A stretch of DNA of 64,000 nt from Rotaria sordida. Taxonomy: Eukaryota > Rotifera > Eurotatoria > Philodinida > Philodinidae. The position numbers and the translations under genes were made by a program. Positions 10,620 through 23,230 of this stretch are shown piece after piece. The notes under the pieces are model-generated. The model did not search any database and was not told the origin of the DNA. It worked only from the letters and a program-made list of their open reading frames with translations. The stretch lies in assembly GCA_905250125.1 (NCBI GenBank), contig CAJNOL010000776.1, positions 1 through 64,000 of the forward strand, given 5' to 3'. Position 1 is the stretch's first letter. Each line of letters begins with the position of its first letter.

Positions 10620-13600
10620 TTAGATCTTCGGTAATTTGGGTGCAGTTACCAATGGATTGTTTCGTTCAATTAAACGTTTTCCTTCAGCTTTATAATCAAA
10701 TGCACATGCATGTGCTTCAGGATATCGATGTTCACTACAAAATGAACTTCCACATCTAAGAATTCAAACAAGAAAACATTCATTTTGTTTTTGTATAATT
10801 TGAAAATCAAAAAAAAAAAGATATTTATTCTTACTTGCATTGATATGTTGTAGCTAATCCAGTTTTCTTTTTACACAAAAAACATTTTGATGTTGATTTA
10901 CGATTAACAATAACTGGTGGTAATTTACTTGATTGAAGACTACTACTCACTGTTGAAAGATTATTACTTGTTGTACTTGACCATAGATTATTTAATTTTG
11001 GATCTAACTATTAAATTCAAAAATAAAAACAAATATATATATATGTATATATGTATAGATTGATATATAATAATATAATTTAGTTTATATTACTTTATAA
11101 CGTTCTTCAAATACTGTATCACGAGATGATGCTTTGTAACCTATAAAAGAGAAAGATTAGTTATAAACATGAATGATATGTAAGGTCAAGGAAAAAAAGT
11201 TTAATAATAACATATTTTTTATTTTAATATTCTGTAATGTTAAGTATCTATCTCAACTGGGGATCGTGGTTTTGATGACTACTGGAGTTTTCTATATAAT
11301 GTATTCGATATCAATATGTCTAAAAAACTAGAGATAGTAGTTTTCAGATGTTACAAGACATTGTCGAGGATATTTTAAAAAGAACGAAATTCTGAACAAA
11401 ACGAAGAGTCGTCACATTTTCTATGGCCTTTCTTTCAAAAATTAAAAGCATCACAAAAACCGTAAAAGAAACGAAATTCATCAAAAAATCAATTTAAAAA
11501 CATATTTTCACGGTTTTTGTGATACTTTTCATTTGTCAAGGGAAAGTCGGAGAATATGTGGCGACTCTTTATTTTGTTCAGAATTTTGTGTTCTTTAAAA
11601 TAGCTTTCACGAAGTCTTCTAGGACCTGAAAAACTATCGTGACCAGTTTTTCTAGAACTCTTGCTATGGTAGTTCATCTATGAAATCTTAGTAAAGAAGG
11701 AAGAATACCACTGCCTTTCGGCTTCCGTGCAATATAGGGTGTTGTCTAGCGGCAGATTCAATAGTTTCATATCTTCTCTACAACTAATACTAACTGTAAC
11801 TATGAACAGAAGGCTGGTCTGACATAGAGTTCTTGCGCTCAATTGCTTGAGCTTCCAATACAATTTAATTAACCACAAGAGCACGTGTATGTTACAATGT
11901 AGTCAGCGTGCTGTCGAACGGATGATCCGAGACAAACAGTGGTTAGTTACTTATACAAGGTCATTTTATGGCTAATAGTACCAAAGTTTGAACACAATAC
12001 TTTGTGAATACGTGTCGAACTACGTAACCACCCAGCCATGGCAGCAAAATCTTAATATAGAATGCATTATGTAAAAAACTCCATTGGTTATTAACTTCAC
12101 TATCTGAATTTGAGCTAAATACTTTACTTTTATAGAAAAAAAATCAACAATATGTTGTTGTTGTTAAACTTTTTCTCTGTCGCCTTATATAAAATCATAC
12201 CAGTTTTTATAGATGTTGTTTCTTTTGATGCTGTTGTTAGTAGTGAAACAAGATGTTTACCAACACCACGTGATGTATCTACTGGTTCAATGGTAGCATT
12301 TTGCCTTAGTAGAGCAGATACTGTTTTAGATCCAATTGTTTCTATAAATAGATTTATGTGATATTTTAAAATAAATATTTTCGTTTTTCCAAAAATAAAA
12401 ATGAATTAAACATACCAATAGTTACTTTAGTATTATCTAATGGGATGAGAGATGATGATGATGGAGGTGGAACAGTAGCTGTTGCACCAACAGATTTAAT
12501 ATCTTGTTGTTGAAAATGTCTTTTCGTTGATGTAGATGCAGCTGAAAATATTGTAGTACATGATGATAATGATGAAGATGAAAAACTTGATTGTGTTGAT
12601 TGTTTTTTACCTGGTGTTTTTAATACTTCAATACGTTTATTATGTATTAAATGTTCATTATAAGAATCTGTACTATTATTATCATTACCATTTCCATTAT
12701 TAATTAAATCATTCGATGGTGTATTCGATGTACTTGTATATGTTTGTTGATGTAATGATGCTGTTGATACATGTATATTAGATGGCATACGTCTATATTT
12801 TGATAATGTTAATGGAATAAGTGGTCTTGGTGATGATTTTGTTTGTTTTGTATCATTATTTAATGTTTTATGATAATGATAAAATTGTTGTGTTGTTGAT
12901 GGTAATGTAGATTTTTTTACAACATTAGGAAATGTTGGTACTGGTGTAGCTATTGTTGTACTTGTTGAACTATTTCTATGACGAAATAATATTGATTGAC
13001 TTGTTGATGTACGTTCACCAACTGTATATTCATCACCAATAATTAATTGATCATCATCATCAGTCCATATTGGTTTACTTAATGATGTATCATTACGACT
13101 TTGAATATCAGCTGTACGTTTTCTATATGGTTCAGTTTTATCATCATGTATTGATGTTGTACTTGTTAAATCATTGGTTGGTGATATAATATCATCATCA
13201 AGTAATTCAAGCATTGGTGATGTATGAGATTGTTGATAAATTATTTCACTATTTGAAATTATTTTTTCATCTTGATTATCTAATATAGAATCGATATTAT
13301 TCGATTTTAATTCATCGGACATATTAAATTGTTTACTCATTGTAGTCGAAAGTATATGAGAAGATGTTGAATCAATTGGTATTGATTGTTGATCTAATGT
13401 TGGTAATACAGGATTTATATTATCAACTAAAATAGCACCAGTATTTGTATCATTCTCAGAAGTTGTTGTTGTTGTTGCTATGGCCGTTTCTTGACTAACA
13501 GGCCCTAAGAAATAATACGAAAAAAAAAACAACAAAATATTGTTTGTTTCTCAAATTAAAGAGAAAAAGTTTTTGTTTTTTGAAATATTTACCAACTGTT

Positions 13601-16437
13601 GTTGTCGACGGATAATTCGTTGAAAACATAGTATTATCAGTTGAATCATGTTTTCTTATTCGATTTTTTGTCTTATGACTTTGATAATAAGAATCATGAA
13701 GAGTTTTTTTTGATGATTCTTGTTCATATCGATGATGTTTTTTTTGATTAAAACCTGAGGGTGAATATGATCTAGATGTTAATAATTGTTGTTTTTTTTG
13801 ATTAGTTAATATCATTGGTGATGATGATAAAATTTTTTGTTGTTGATTATCATCTTCATCATGACTATCTTCTTCATCTTCACTATCTTCTTCATGAAGA
13901 TAAATTGATTGTCCAATAGCAGCAGCTGCTAATATATTATATGTATTAAAAAGATTCGTTGATGATAATTGATAAGGTACAGAACAAGATTGTTTTTGTT
14001 GTTCTAAAGATGATGTACCAGTTGAATTATTACCATGTGTACTTAGATTTGAACTTGAATCAACAAGTATATTACGACGATGATGATGAATTAGATTTGT
14101 TTTTGTTTGTTTTGTTGTTGATGAAGGACGAACTGGAAAAGCATCCTTAGAAAAAAATAATATAATTAGTTGAGAATGAATTTATTGTGAAACAGAAATA
14201 GAAATTTTTGAAAATTTCGAGGCAATGTACATATACAATAACTTCGAAAAGTATTCACTCATGTTTATTTTCAATTTCTTCCGCTATCATAATCATTAAT
14301 AGTGATTTCTATAGAGAATTTTTGACGATGAAAATAAAGAACTGGAAGATGTTTCATGTTATAGAAAATTGTTTCGTCTATCATTCTGAATAGTTCAAAT
14401 AGAATTCTATTTGCAAATTCTAGGAGCCGAAAAACTCGCAATCATTTTCTTCTTCGAAAAATTCTTGTTGAAAATAAAATTCGCTACACAAATCACTATT
14501 TGAAGTCTTATTAGGGGTTACGACAGTGGAAAAAATAAGTCTGAGTGAATCATTTTGAGAGCTACTGAATATGTATATATATATATATATATGTATACGG
14601 ATGATGGATACAATCAGAATGTACTAAAAACGAGAGAGAACTCATATAATGATAATAGAAATACTAGATGATAAATTAACAGTATGTGTCATCATTCATC
14701 GAACATCCAATAAAACAGTATAGAAATGATGAATCTAACTACAAGAAGAAAGAAGATGAATGAGAGTACAATACGAATGATAGTTTCAGGATACAATTGA
14801 AATGGTGGAACCATGGTCTGTAGGGTTGTCTTCGTCATCGGAATACCATAAGAGATTAGCGACATGCTCATCCAGTGGCTAGCGAGGAATGAGGTGTGGG
14901 CACAGGAACATCGGAACGATTTCCGTCTAGATTAGGTTTAACTTTTGACCTAAACCAGCTATGAGAGCGGATTGAAAATTGGTTTTCTTGATAGATTTTA
15001 ATTCTACATAAATGTAATAACTATCTAATGCTGTATTGTTTCGAATGAAATCAAGAATTAACAAAGTAGTAGAGAAATACTGATTAAGAAAACAGACTAA
15101 GAAGAAATAAAACTTTATAACAAGAAAAAAATTTTTCTATTTTGATTTTTTTTTTAAATAAAATTAGAAAAGATACTGTTGAAATCAAGTGAATCGAATT
15201 TTTCTTTATGAATATAAGAAATAATAACATGATTTAAACATTGTTGTGTCATTGTACAGCATAAATATATGTTTATTCCATTCATTATACTAGAAGGTCG
15301 TTCAACGATGGTTGTTGTTACGGAAATTGTCAAATATAACGATAACAATTTATTGTATTCAGAAAATAAAGTTTTGTCAATTTGTTATGTATTTAAAAAA
15401 TAAAATGTTGACTGACTTTGTAATAACGTGTCATCTGTCCGAAGAAAATGAAAATTAAACAATAATAGAACATGTTTACATTTAATAAAATCTGCCTAAG
15501 CCTCGTGGCTACGCTGTTTATGTTTCAGACAGAATGTCATTTCTTTAACTGAAAAATGACTTTAGCCCGAAGTAGAAATGTTCTCTCATTGGATATCTCT
15601 CTAATAATAACTTCCGAGCTACTACGATAAGAGACGTGCTAAAGTCAGTTATTAATTGAATTAGAATTGAAGCACATACATTTGCTTCCCGTTCCAAAAG
15701 GAATAAATTATTTATTTTTTGTTACTTTTCTAGTATGCGTTTTTAACTTTGATCGAATTAATTCCATTTTTTGTTTTGTTTTACGATCATCAGCTTGTCG
15801 TTTTTCATCATATTCACGTTCTTGTTCAACAGTTAGTGTTTCATGTGCGTTATACAGTGATGTATTACTAATAATAATATAAAATTATAATTTATCGTTT
15901 TATTATTATGATTATCTTTTTCATATACCTCATAGAACCAGATAAAGGTGAGAGTGTACCGTCACCTCTATCAATAACTTGAAAAAAATTAAATTGATCA
16001 CCATCACGTAAAACAAGAAATGTAACATTTTTATTTGATGATGATGATGATGATGGTAATAAATCACTTGTTAATGTATAATCATCTCGACTATTTTCAA
16101 TATATTCCGACATTTCACGTATAAAATTATCTTCAATAGGTACACGTTTTGTATTAACAGGACCACCACGCATAGCTAAAACAAGTTTAAGTGTTGTACC
16201 AGCTTCGATTTTATAATCATGTAAACATGATTCATCTTCAAGTTCATTAGATTTCCAAATAAGATGTTGATGTGAAACAGGTATACCTTCTCGTCGTTCA
16301 ATTTTACGTTTTATATATTGTATTTGTTCATATGGTGAAACAAGTAATTCAAATGATGATCCGGCTAATGTTTCAATATTAATTGGAATTAAAGATCGAT
16401 GTGAAGATACAGGTGATGTCTGACTTATTGGCAACAT
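10620..16437 (-). CDS. ZFAND4: ZFAND4-like protein (ubiquitin-like domain plus AN1 zinc finger)
   Basis: Eight exons: 16437-15929, 15867-15726, 14145-13593, 13504-12416, 12341-12201, 11140-11094, 11007-10835, 10755-10620; all phases agree, giving 929 residues (human about 727). The N-terminal ubiquitin-like domain spans roughly residues 17-95 and ends LKLVLAMRGGP, near-identical to the vertebrate protein; a conserved block with VTFLVLRDGDQFNFFQVIDR follows. The long centre is Ser/Thr/Asn-rich with acidic runs. The C-terminus is a complete AN1 finger (C-x2-C-x11-C-x-C-x4-C-x2-H-x5-H-x-C) and ends NAPKLPKI-like (TAPKLPKI), as in human ZFAND4. AN1 plus ubiquitin-fold proteins are linked to ubiquitin and proteasome stress handling; the exact role is unknown. 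Introns 2 (14146-15725) and 5 (11141-12200) are unusually long and carry repeats. Confidence 0.9.
11325..11690. repeat. Foldback (inverted-repeat) element in ZFAND4 intron 5
   Basis: Arms at about 11325-11460 and 11511-11660 pair over some 130-150 nt with moderate divergence. The left arm reads aaattctgaacaaaacg then agagtcgtcacat; the reverse complement of the right arm reads aaattctgaacaaaat then agagtcgccacat; both reach GCATCACAAAAACCG / GTATCACAAAAACCG next to a spacer of about 50 nt. It has no coding capacity. Related sequence occurs at 6.6 kb and, more weakly, at 14.4 and 44.4 kb. Confidence 0.7.
14146..15725 (-). other. Long ZFAND4 intron 2
   Basis: A 1.58-kb intron. It contains a diverged copy of the dispersed repeat core (TTCTAGGAGCCGAAAAACTC near 14422), an (AT)n tract near 14575, and a less AT-rich block at about 14800-14960 of unknown origin. 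No protein-coding frame was recognised. Confidence 0.5.
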
Positions 16438-17464
16438 GTTACATAGAAGATCTTTTAGAAGTAAAAAACAAATACAAACATTTCTTTCTTTTTTTTTATT
16501 AATATATAATGCTTACATCATATCATGAAATGAACAAAATTAATTTAGATTCTTTTAATTTTTTGTTTCGATTATCAATTCGATTTATTCTCGACTACAA
16601 GAAGTTATGAAACGTAGAAAAAGAGAAAGAGTTGTTCGATTACAAATTATTCATCTAAAAATATAAAGATTTTTTACATCGATCAATATTCTTTTGTATG
16701 TGTCAAATTAGTTTGATTTGTTCGAAATAAAGGAATTTTGTATTCGTAGGACCTTTGCAATTCCTGTTATTCATATGATGATGATGATGATGATTGTATT
16801 TTACATTTTGGAACTGACAACTATTGTGAATAGAAAAAAAGAGAATTGAATGAAGTATAAAAGAAGAAAAAAAAACATGAAAGAGCAAATAGAAAAAAAA
16901 TCTATAAAGTGGAGTAAAGCCTGCTTATATTTCATGGGCATGAAGCCTTATCAATATCAGAACTTGTTTATTTGAAAGAAAAACGAGTAAAACTTTAAGT
17001 CAATATTCAAGTTAAATTAGCTCTGATAGAAAAAAAAGGAATTTATAAATAATGCAAACTATCGTAGAGTTGTTTTTTTTTTGTCCAGTAACTATTTATT
17101 ATTGTTTACAAGAATATGAAGAGAAAACGAAGCGACATCTATATAGGACCTCCAATTTTATTATCATGCTTGTCTGATTTGCTCGTTTCTTTTTTTATTT
17201 TACTTCAGAACGGGATATATTATAGATAGATAAATAAATATAATGAAGAAATATTGATTAATTTCGATATTTTCTCTCAATTCATTTCATCTAATAACTG
17301 GTTTTTACTGTTTTCATCTTAATTGAATGAGGATATTTTGTTTTCTGCTTATCGAAGAGTAGCTTTTATTTTAGTCAATTTTCTTTTTTCTTTTCAATAA
17401 TATGCTATTGATTGTTTTTACTTTAGATAACCACCCGTTTTCTTTTTACCTTTATATCAATAGA
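16438..17464. promoter_or_regulatory. Divergent promoter region, ZFAND4 / RPS23
   Basis: 1.0 kb between the ATGs of ZFAND4 (minus) and RPS23 (plus), so it should hold both promoters and 5' leaders. Nothing in it looks coding. Acceptor-like CTTTAG at about 17427 would give a short pyrimidine-containing RPS23 leader; whether this is a cis intron or a spliced-leader site cannot be decided here. Confidence 0.5.
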
Positions 17465-18090
<626 letters not shown>

Positions 18091-18424
18091 AATATCGATC
18101 GACTACAACAACAACAACAACATCAAACTAAATGTATTAACGTTTTGTTTTGTTGTATGTTATTATTAAAATAAAATACAAAGGAAAAGAAAAGAACAAT
18201 AGAACCGACTAAAAAAAAATCATATTATCATTTAGTCAGTTCAATAACAATTTAAGATATGAAATTTCTGTTTTCTTTTCGAAACAATTGAATTTATGGT
18301 TATATAACAATGCAGTTTGAGTGTTGATATTGAAATTAGGCACTATGACAGATGCGTCGAAAGTTTTTAAACAAAATATTTCTTGATTTTTTGATTGATG
18401 AAGAAAGGCAGTAGACAGTATTAA

Positions 18425-19850
18425 GAGAGAGTTCACGAGAGGGCCGAGGATCGCATCAGTATATGAAGCGCCGATCAAAATTTAGATTTTCGATTTTTTA
18501 TATGAATTCGAAAGGCCATTGGGTAAAGCCACCAAACCTATATTTTTAGCATATTTAAATACTTAATAGTAAAGTTAGTCCAGATGAACTTTTTAGTACC
18601 ACTTACGTACTATGAAAAAACCAGTGATAATTTGTCCTATAAATGTCTACCAGGATTATACTTCAATAAATTAGAAAATTTTTTCATATAATAAACTAAA
18701 AGATAGAACATGAAAAGCTGAACAAAATGAGCTATTTCAAATACTGTATGTCATCTATTTACTGGAATTATCTAATTCAACATGAGTGAAGTAGGTCGTA
18801 ATTTATGAGTTAAAAAAAGCAGATTTTTGACAGTATATCTATTGCCATTTTCTCAAATCGAAAAGTATCATGCTAAATCTTTATTTATGTTATGTAACTT
18901 TTTATTCTCTACAAAATGGTAAAAAAATGTTGGAGAAGAGAGTTCGTTCTCGAGATGGAATAGGGTTTACATCTCTCTCTTACATAGTGTTTTTTTCATG
19001 ATTCTTCAAGAAAAAAAAAAAAATCATTTTTTGCGATTTTTATTGCTATGACACGGTCATGAATCAAAATAAGTATGATATTCGGAATGAGTATCAAAAA
19101 CTACATTGGGTGAAATACATTTCAGAAAAGTTCTTTTTCTATGAAAAAATCACCTGTGGTCCCTCAGGGGTCAGTTTTTCGTAGAAAAAGAATTTCTCGA
19201 AATATATTTCACTCAATATAGTTTTTGATGCTGATTCCGAATATCACAGTTATTTTGCTTCGCGACCATGTCATAGCAATAAAAATCGCAAAAAAGTTTT
19301 TTTTCAGCTGAAAAAAAACTGAAAAATCACTATGTAGGAGAGAAATGTAAGCTCTATTTCATCTGGAGGACGAATATTTTTTCTCCAATATTTTTCACAG
19401 TTTTTTAGAAAGTAAAAAGTTACATAACATACATAAAGATTCAACATGGCACTTTTCATTTAAAAAAGTGGCAATAGATATACTGTCAAAAATCTCTTGT
19501 TTTCAACTCATAAATTACAATCTACTCTATTCATGTTGGATTGGATAATTCCAGTAAATAGATGATATACAATATATGAAATAGCTCATTTTGTTCGGCT
19601 TTTCATGCTCTATATTTTAATTTATTGCATGGAAAAATTCTAACTTATTGAAGTAGAATTCTAGTAGACATTTATGGAACAAATTATCACTATACTTTCG
19701 ATAGTAGGTAGGTGGTGCTAAAAATTTAGATTTGGTGGTTTTAGACAATGATCTTTTGAATGCATATAAAAAATAAAAAATTTAAATATTGATCAGTGCC
19801 TCGGATCCTTGGTCCTGTCACAAATTGTCTCTTAAACACTTTGTTAGAAT
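18425..19850. repeat. Giant imperfect palindrome (about 1.4 kb)
   Basis: Two arms of about 700 nt meet at a loop of about 25 nt (roughly 19150-19174, around cctgtggtccctcagg). Inner arm ends pair as GGGTGAAATACATTTC (left, about 19108) against GAGTGAAATATATTTC from the right arm. Middle parts pair over AACAAAATGAGCTATTTCA (left, about 18721) and the same string read from the right arm near 19590. Outer parts pair over TTTTTTATATGAATTC and TTTTTTATATGCATTC. Divergence looks like 10-25 percent. It has no long ORF. It may be a foldback transposon or an inverted duplication. Confidence 0.85.
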
Positions 19851-20802
19851 CACAATTTTGTGCTTTTTTCAAATCTATATTCAAAATTTTTATGAGACTC
19901 ATAGATCACGAGTTATGAACAAATCTTTGAAAGACACGAAAATAAAGTTTAGGCGGAGTATGCTATTATATTCTGTTGGCAATTGATTTCATACTGTTGT
20001 TCAGTGATTTTTCTTGTTACTTTCGTAAAAAAGCTCATTTTTGTTTAATTCCACTTTTGAATGCATCACGTTTTGAATTTTTATGGATAAGCATCCCAAT
20101 AATAAACTTCGTTCTCAGCAACGATGTCTTGTACTGCGTACGTACTATTAGCGATAGTTTTTGCACAGCAAAACATCGAAACTGTCCTCTACAAAATCAA
20201 TTAAGAGCTGAGAAACTTGTAGCTTTCAGCTTGAAACGATCGAGTTTGCTCTGTAAGTCGGGAAATCAAGGAATTGCAAGCACGTCATTGTATCTCTCAT
20301 AGATTCTAATCAAGTGTTTAATACCTTCCGTTGACTTTCTTCATCGGTCAGAAAAGCAAGGAACATTTTGCCTTAAAACTTTCAGTCCACTCATTATTAC
20401 AGTAAATTAGAAGGATTCTTTTTTTTCGTATTCGACACTGAGTCATTGCCTTTATTATGGAAAATTCTGCATTTTTTAATAATAACTTAATAAGAAAATC
20501 TTGAGAGTTCTCTTACTAGATGATGCATCCATTTATTTATCAGAGGAACGACTAGCTTATTGTATATGTTGATTCAATTTTTAAATGTGTGGTGTCCTAG
20601 AAAATATTTAAACTAGTTTGTCTTTAGAAGAAATACGAAACGTTGTAAAAAAAAAGAACGGTAATCGAATCATCTGGTTTCTTAGTAACGAATCTTGTAT
20701 TTCATGTATTTGTTAATAGGTTTGTAGAATAACATCCAATACCAATATATATATATATATTGTTTATTTTTCAGAATGATCACACTTCTAGATTAAATCA
20801 GT

Positions 20803-21087
20803 TGTGTCATACTTGAAAGTTAAATTCAATTGAACAACTACTCTTTAAGTTTCAATTGTCTACATGTTATATCTCAATGCCATTCTAATATCCTTGAAAA
20901 TTATAAAAACATTACAGAAATTTAAATCATGCCCTACTCTCACTCAAACTTGACTATCTTTTCTTCGATCAAAATCTCAACTGGAAATCCCTGAAAGACT
21001 TTCCGCAGCATTCTTTGAGAGAGATAACATGTATGTATGTTTGAAAGTTGAAAATGTAATTCAATTCAACTTTCAAGTTTGACATAT
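20803..21087. repeat. MITE-like inverted repeat
   Basis: Arms of about 70-80 nt at 20803-20885 and 21015-21087. The left end TGTCATACTTGAAAGTT pairs with AACTTTCAAGTTTGACA at the right end, and further in both arms carry GATATAACATGT / GAGATAACATGT. It is non-coding, and no clear target duplication was seen. Confidence 0.6.
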
Positions 21088-22158
21088 ATGAAATGACTTC
21101 GAAAAGTGGTAGAAATTTGGAAGGAGTATTATAATGAGCGTGTTCGATGGTCGGCTCTGTGTTCCGACATCGTATTTCTCCTATTACCTTCTTATCTTTT
21201 TCCGAAATCTTCCGGTCGGAACCGACTGCAAATCATTAATCTAGAATGTTATGCGAAATAATAAAATAACCATAGAATTCGTATGATTATTAGTCGTGAT
21301 TGTTAAATACAAACTTTGTTCTGGTCTCTTTACGTGAAAAATTATTCGGAACAGTTGTTGTATCCACAAAGAGATCTTTCTCTGTTAGTATTTCGATATA
21401 TAATTTTCACCGGTTATTGGTAAAATACATAGTATTTGATTTTTTCCTGATCAATAATATTTCTTTAAATAAAGAAAAGCTACCAAGTAATATTGAACTA
21501 TATTCTCTATCAGGAGAAAATTGTTTATTTTTGATTAGGACATCTTTTTTTGCGAATATTTTAATAGATGATCTCTACAGATCTTTTATATAGCAGTATT
21601 CGATTTTTATGTTAATCTGAATGATTTTTCTTCAAGAAACAAAAGATATTCTTGGATAGATCTCACGAAATATTATGAACGACAGTAGTTAATTGAAATA
21701 GTACAGATTCTATTTTGAATATTACACCCAAATACGCATTTTTAACCATAATTTCGCATAGAGAAAAGTAGTTTTTTATGTTTGTTTTTATCGTCCTTCA
21801 TAATACTTTTCGCCAGAATTAGAGACCTCCATTTAATTCGTAATTTGATCCTACACTCAAGATACTTCTTCATTTCACTGGCACAATTCTGGATTCAAAT
21901 ATTCATTGAAAATACTCAGATATGCTAATAAATTTATGCAAATTTCGAATGGTTTATATTTTCTAATCACTAGTATGACATTGCCATAGATTGTAGATAC
22001 ACTTATCGTATATTGAGAATTGGTTTATTAGTTCACCAATCAGTGATTTGTCTATTCAGAGGGAGAAAAAAACAACTTTATACGAAGTGACCTTTTTTTC
22101 TACAAAAACGAGTCGATATATACACAATTATTACAATCAGTTTTTAAAAAAGACAACA

Positions 22159-23230
22159 ATGAATCGTATTGCCTTCAATAGTATTGTCCGAGTAGTTCGT
22201 GTTAATCCTGCTATTCGAACGGCTGCTCCATATCGTTGGGTTAGGTTCAATTTTCTTTAACAATAACATGAAACTTTTTCTCAATGTTTTTTTCAGCAGT
22301 CAAGCAGTGCAACTGGTGGTCAACAATCACAAGGATCTGCATTTGCAGCCGGTGCTACTGGTGGTCTTGTTGCACTTCTTGGAGGTACGTTTTTTTTCAG
22401 TCACGTGGCAATACATGTGATCAAAGTTGTTCAGTTCATACTGTCAACACTTATGAAAATGAATACTTTCAGTAGACTTTTATGAATTTTCTTATTTTCA
22501 TCTACAGAATCTAATTTCAATTATAGATAATTTGAACATATTTTCTTTTTTTTATATAATAGGTTTTGCATGGTATCACTTTAGTGGTACACGTCAAGTT
22601 GTTAATACGGCACGTGATGCTCTTAACAAAGCTCAGGAACTCAAAGAAAAAGTGAAAGAAACAGCCGGTGATTCAGCTGAAAATGCAGCCAGTACTGTTA
22701 AGTATTTACGTTCAGCTAGTGCTACTTTAATTCCTGGTTCGGCACCATTTCTTGGAAAAGTATTTGATCAAATTGAACAGATTAGTAAAGAACATGGTGA
22801 TGAAGCAAAAAAAATATTCGATGAAACATATAAAGATTTCGAAAAACTTGCTAAAGACGGTGGTTTAGATGCACAAACAGCCAGTAAAGCTGTAGATATT
22901 CTTCAAAAACGTGTTAAAGAACTTCAAGATTTAGCTGGTGAAGTTGGTGGTGATGCATACGATAAATTAATTTCTGACAATCCAAAATTAAAAGATCAAA
23001 TTTCGGATCCATATAACAAATTAAAAGACATGGTTGGCAAAGCTAAAGAAAAAAAACCTGAACTACAAAATCTTCTTAAAGATACAGGATCAGAATTAAC
23101 TAAAATCTTTAAAGATAAAGGTGTATCAAAAGAAACTGTTCAACAAGCACAAGATTTATTAAAAAAGAAAGGTGAAGAAGCAAAAAAACTTGGTGAAGAT
23201 GTTGCAAAAAGTGCTAAGAAGGATAAGTAG
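22159..23230 (+). CDS. LEA/apolipoprotein-like helical protein with mitochondrial-type N-terminus
   Basis: Three exons (22159-22239, 22297-22384, 22563-23230) give 278 residues. Residues 1-27 form a basic, acid-free amphipathic leader (four Arg) typical of mitochondrial presequences. A Gly/Ala-rich hydrophobic segment follows at about 40-63, ending LLGGFAWYHFSG, a likely membrane anchor. The remaining 215 residues are Lys/Asp/Glu/Ala-rich predicted helix without Cys, with repeated K-E-L/D-K patterns and several helix-breaking SDNPKLKD-like turns. Such helices occur in group 3 LEA proteins and apolipoprotein-like domains. From memory the pattern (YHFSG, GDEAKKI, ETASKA-like) is closest to uncharacterised fungal mitochondrial proteins. 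The second acceptor is a tandem CAGCAG, so residue 28 (Gln) may be optional. The function is not known. Confidence 0.8.

Larger units (their letters stand above)
18091..22158. other. 4-kb gene-free region with foldback elements
   Basis: Between RPS23 and the LEA-like gene. Its centre is a giant imperfect palindrome (18425-19850) and a smaller inverted repeat (20803-21087), annotated separately. The longer ORFs (for example 19976-20302 and 21300-21593) resemble no known family and lack the codon pattern of the neighbouring genes. Confidence 0.6.

Noticed and set aside
15667..15882. Plus-strand ORF opposite ZFAND4 exon 2
   Set aside because: Antisense shadow; the minus-strand reading matches the ZFAND4 family and keeps phase.
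19976..20302. 108-codon ORF beside the giant palindrome
   Set aside because: Hydrophobic/Ser mix with no recognisable domain; starts at an alternative codon; no coding bias. It might be a relic, but I cannot support it.
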